From CAZJJK01 sp964546285 (GTDB taxonomy: Bacteria; Spirochaetota; Spirochaetia; Treponematales; Breznakiellaceae): a stretch of 14,037 bases of DNA. The notes under the pieces were generated by a model. The model was not told where the DNA came from and searched no databases. It worked only from the letters and a program-made list of their open reading frames with translations. Positions 11,993-14,037 of this stretch are shown here, one piece after another. The position numbers were made by a program, and so were the translations under genes. The DNA lies in NCBI GenBank assembly GCA_964546285.1, contig CAZJJK010000092.1, positions 1 through 14,037 on the forward strand. Direction: 5' to 3'. Numbering within the stretch: the first letter of the stretch is position 1; each line of letters begins with the position of its first letter.

Positions 11993-13390
11993 TTATTGTA
12001 CGATTATTCGATCACCCTCAAGATAGGCGCGGCGTTTGCCTTTAATCGCGCCTAAGCGTGCGCGGCCATCGAATAAGAGCATCGAATTTTCTCTGCCCTC
12101 GCTTTCCGCCGTGAAAGCCAGGCTTTTCCCGTTCTCTGAAAATTCTTTGCCATATACATAATCGTATGGTCCGGCCGCCGTGCCGTTCCAGTGTACATAT
12201 TCGCCGCCCTCGTTTTCCGCTGAATAGGCAAAGGAACGGCCGTCCGGCGCCCATTCTATTAGCCAATCCACGGCGTTATACGGCCCAAAGCGTTCCGCGC
12301 CAGCGTAAACGAAATATCCTTCCTCGGTTTTAGCCGTATAAGCTAGAACCGGTTTGGTGGGAGAAAAACCGGAAAGAGTCACATACAGGAAAGGGCCGTA
12401 GCGTTCGTCGCCTGAATGGACATAACTTTCCACAAAGGGGGTGCCGCTCTCATAGGCGAGGGTCTTGCCATCCTGAGAGAAAACAAGCGAATCAACGTCT
12501 TCAAAAGATCCGATCACCGCGCTTCCCGCGTAGGCGTAGGTCCTGTCTCCTATTTCGGCGCCGTATAGCGGCGTTTTACCGTCCAGGGCGAAACAGGGCG
12601 ATTCAAGGGCGTCAAAGGGACCATAGCGCTCGTTTCCTATATGCATGAACCAAACGCCATCGCTTTTTTCGCCATAGGCTAGGGTCTGACCGTCAGGCGA
12701 GAACGCGACATGGTTTATTTCCTCATAGGGGCCAAAGCTGTCCTCGCCGACGCGTACATAGTAAGCCCCTTCGTTTTCTACTATATAAGAGACTGAACTG
12801 AAGTCATCGGAATAGTACAGCCTCCAATCAAGCCCCGTATACGGACCTTCCTTTTCGCCCTCCCCGCTAATATACCAAAGGCCGTTCATATTTATGGTGT
12901 AGGCTAATTCCCCGGAATTGGGCAGGTAATAGTACCATCCAATATCAGCGAAAGGTCCTTCGGTTTTCTGTCCACGCGTCACATACCAACCGTCGGTTTG
13001 TTTGGCGGCGTAAGCGGCGAGCGAGCCATCCTTAGCCGCCTGATACCAGCCTAATTCAAGGAAGGGTCCCAGTTTCTCGGCGCCATAAAATAAAAACCAC
13101 CCAGCTTGGTCCTTGGCCGCGAAGAGCGGGGTTTTGTTATCCGCGCCGAAGAGCAGCCACCCATGATCTTCAAAAGGACCATAGCTTGACCCCTCCGAAA
13201 CGATATAGCGATGGGCTGAAGTTGTCTGAGACGCGCCATCACTACGCGCGTACGCGTACACTACCTTTCCGGCCTCCGAAACCGCTATAGTATATATTCC
13301 CTCCCGCTCCTGTTCCGATAAACGGATAGCGGGTTTCGCGCAAGCGGCCACTAAAAAGACCGCGAGAACGCTTGGCGCTAGCTGTTTCAA
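11993..13390 (-). CDS. lipoprotein with ten tandem 'GPF/GPY' repeats, probable beta-propeller
   Basis: The product is 465 residues. The start is TTG at 13390, because GGAGG lies six bases upstream and the peptide then begins with a lipoprotein signal (MKQLAPSVLAVFLVAA then Cys17). An in-frame TTG further upstream (13411) would place the ribosome-binding site inside the gene. From about residue 60 to 440 there are ten repeats of about 37-38 residues. Each has a box G-P-F or G-P-Y (one is G-S-F) and then a segment like F-S-P-D-G-K-T-L-A-Y, next Tyr/Trp-Val near the following unit. The N-terminal segment VSEAGKVVYAYARSDG (about 37-53) matches the second half of a repeat, which suggests ring closure as in propellers. 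It resembles PD40/WD40-like or WG-type repeats but fits neither cleanly. Function is unknown; binding is more likely than catalysis. Confidence 0.82.
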   Translation of the reverse strand: MKQLAPSVLAVFLVAACAKPAIRLSEQEREGIYTIAVSEAGKVVYAYARSDGASQTTSAHRYIVSEGSSYGPFEDHGWLLFGADNKTPLFAAKDQAGWFLFYGAEKLGPFLELGWYQAAKDGSLAAYAAKQTDGWYVTRGQKTEGPFADIGWYYYLPNSGELAYTINMNGLWYISGEGEKEGPYTGLDWRLYYSDDFSSVSYIVENEGAYYVRVGEDSFGPYEEINHVAFSPDGQTLAYGEKSDGVWFMHIGNERYGPFDALESPCFALDGKTPLYGAEIGDRTYAYAGSAVIGSFEDVDSLVFSQDGKTLAYESGTPFVESYVHSGDERYGPFLYVTLSGFSPTKPVLAYTAKTEEGYFVYAGAERFGPYNAVDWLIEWAPDGRSFAYSAENEGGEYVHWNGTAAGPYDYVYGKEFSENGKSLAFTAESEGRENSMLLFDGRARLGAIKGKRRAYLEGDRIIVQ

Positions 13391-13439
13391 GATATACCTC
13401 CAATCGTACAATATGCCTCAATACGCCCTATTCAGGGTT

Positions 13440-13574
13440 TAGTGTCTCAAAGCTTAGGTTTTCTTTAAAAAGCTGAAAATGCTTAAGCTTATTCGCTCTT
13501 TTCATCGCTTATAACACTAAAGTATGCTTTGGCGGCAATCAAAAAAAGAGAAAAACCTAAGCTTTGAAACACTA
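13440..13574. repeat. MITE-like inverted-repeat element (family A)
   Basis: Left arm TAGTGTCTCAAAGCTTAGG plus TTTT (13440-13462) and right arm AAAACCTAAGCTTTGAAACAC plus TA (13552-13574) are inverted repeats matching at 22 of 23 positions, with an 89-bp AT-rich centre. The arms begin and end with TA, as in elements that duplicate a TA target, but no longer duplication is seen. A decayed internal copy (GCTTATAACACTA, 13507-13519) is nested inside. It lies between the divergent lipoprotein genes at 13390 and 13812. No gene is contained. Related copies are at 7803 and 11203. Confidence 0.6.
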
Positions 13575-13616
13575 TACTCATTTTTACGCGATTTTTCTTA
13601 AAAAGGCCTGAAATAT

Positions 13617-13637
13617 CCACAATATGTGGTGTATAAT
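13617..13637 (+). promoter_or_regulatory. promoter with an adjacent operator-like repeat
   Basis: TATAAT (13632-13637) is a perfect -10. Two bases upstream is the inverted repeat CCACA-ATA-TGTGG (13617-13629), in place of a good -35, so an activator or repressor may work here. A second weaker candidate is TTGACT (13666-13671) with TACAAC (13691-13696), spacing 19. About 170 bases of leader without a gene then run to the start codon at 13812, holding a small GCGG-AAA...TTT-CCCGC hairpin near 13708-13726. Confidence 0.45.
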
Positions 13638-13811
13638 TGGTATCTAGGTGTCGCGTCTGCCTTGATTGACTTGTCGGGTTGGGCTGCTTTTACAACGTTG
13701 GCGCGGATTAGCGGAAAGTTTTCCCGCACGGTTCACGCCTCTTTCTCAACCTCCCCCGCTCGAACATCCGCGAAGGCTCGCCGCGCTTCTGTTTGGCTTT
13801 GAGGAGGACGT

Positions 13812-14037
13812 ATGAGAAAGCGTATGGTTATAGTGGGTATCACCCTGCTCGCCGCCCTTTTGGCGGGTCTATCGGGTTGCGATACGGTAAACGACCTGAT
13901 CGGCGGCGAAGCCGAATTGAAGGTCTTTCCGTTAAGCTTGAATTTAACGGTTGGCGGTAGCGAACAATCCTTTACCGTTACCGCGACGGATAAGAAAGGA
14001 AATCCCGAACCTTTCCAAGCGGAGTCCGATAATACGA
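13812..14037 (+). CDS. Ig-like lipoprotein, N-terminal fragment (runs off the right edge)
   Basis: At least 75 residues are visible. GAGGAGG (13801-13807) precedes the ATG by four bases. The signal peptide (MRKRMVIVGITLLAALLAGL) ends in lipobox L-S-G-C (Cys23). From about residue 33 the sequence KVFPLSLNLTVGGSEQSF and TVTATDKKGNPEPF has the strand pattern of a bacterial Ig-like group 2 domain, cut off after the DNT. It resembles the proteins at 940 and 1578 in architecture. Function is unknown; it is probably an exported surface or periplasmic protein. Confidence 0.75.
   Translation, partial: MRKRMVIVGITLLAALLAGLSGCDTVNDLIGGEAELKVFPLSLNLTVGGSEQSFTVTATDKKGNPEPFQAESDNT

Noticed and set aside
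1..14037. CRISPR array, phage or defence system
   Set aside because: No regularly spaced direct repeats and no Cas, integrase, capsid or nuclease-defence proteins are visible; the inverted repeats are few and unevenly spaced.

Overview
The window looks like a chromosomal segment of a Treponema-like spirochaete with a moderately GC-rich genome. The evidence is circumstantial but consistent. Many genes encode exported proteins: at least five have a lipobox cysteine and three more have signal peptides. Several are families common in treponemes (Ig-like and propeller lipoproteins, a HEAT-like periplasmic protein, a barrel-like outer-membrane candidate). A CarD-type regulator heads an isoprenoid operon with IspD and IspF. 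No ribosomal or other universal marker gene is present, so the taxon is inferred.

Layout. Positions 1-617 hold a divergent pair: the 5' end of a minus-strand exported protein, and a small lipoprotein (282-617) behind a near-consensus sigma70 promoter. Positions 620-4302 hold a long structured leader and a three-gene plus-strand operon: an Ig-like lipoprotein, a large FN3/Ig/NHL-propeller lipoprotein and a barrel-like protein. Positions 4331-6822 hold a tight minus-strand operon, carD-ispD-ispF-nth, with 4-nt start/stop overlaps between the last three genes. A divergent plus-strand TVP38/DedA-type membrane protein (6912-7628) follows, with a strong intrinsic terminator inside its leader. Next come tRNA-Arg(CCT), a hairpin-forming repeat, a minus-strand encapsulated-ferritin-like protein, and a plus-strand HEAT-like periplasmic protein. 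After the stop codon of that gene lies a 330-bp insertion with about 19-bp terminal inverted repeats and a perfect 10-bp target duplication. Beyond it are a minus-strand lipoprotein with a zincin motif, a plus-strand LysE-family exporter, a minus-strand lipoprotein made of ten tandem 'GPF/GPY' repeats, and the start of another Ig-like lipoprotein at the right edge.

How the genes fit together. The window mixes housekeeping functions (MEP isoprenoid steps, base excision repair, RNA polymerase regulation, a tRNA) with envelope proteins of unknown role. No defence system, CRISPR array, phage module or biosynthetic cluster is visible. The most novel content lies between genes. It includes the 330-bp MITE-like insertion and a second family of about 23-bp motifs occurring as inverted pairs at 7803-7898 and 13440-13574, with a probable solo copy at 11203-11224 and a look-alike inside the LysE-family gene. 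It also includes several palindromes and leader hairpins that look regulatory.
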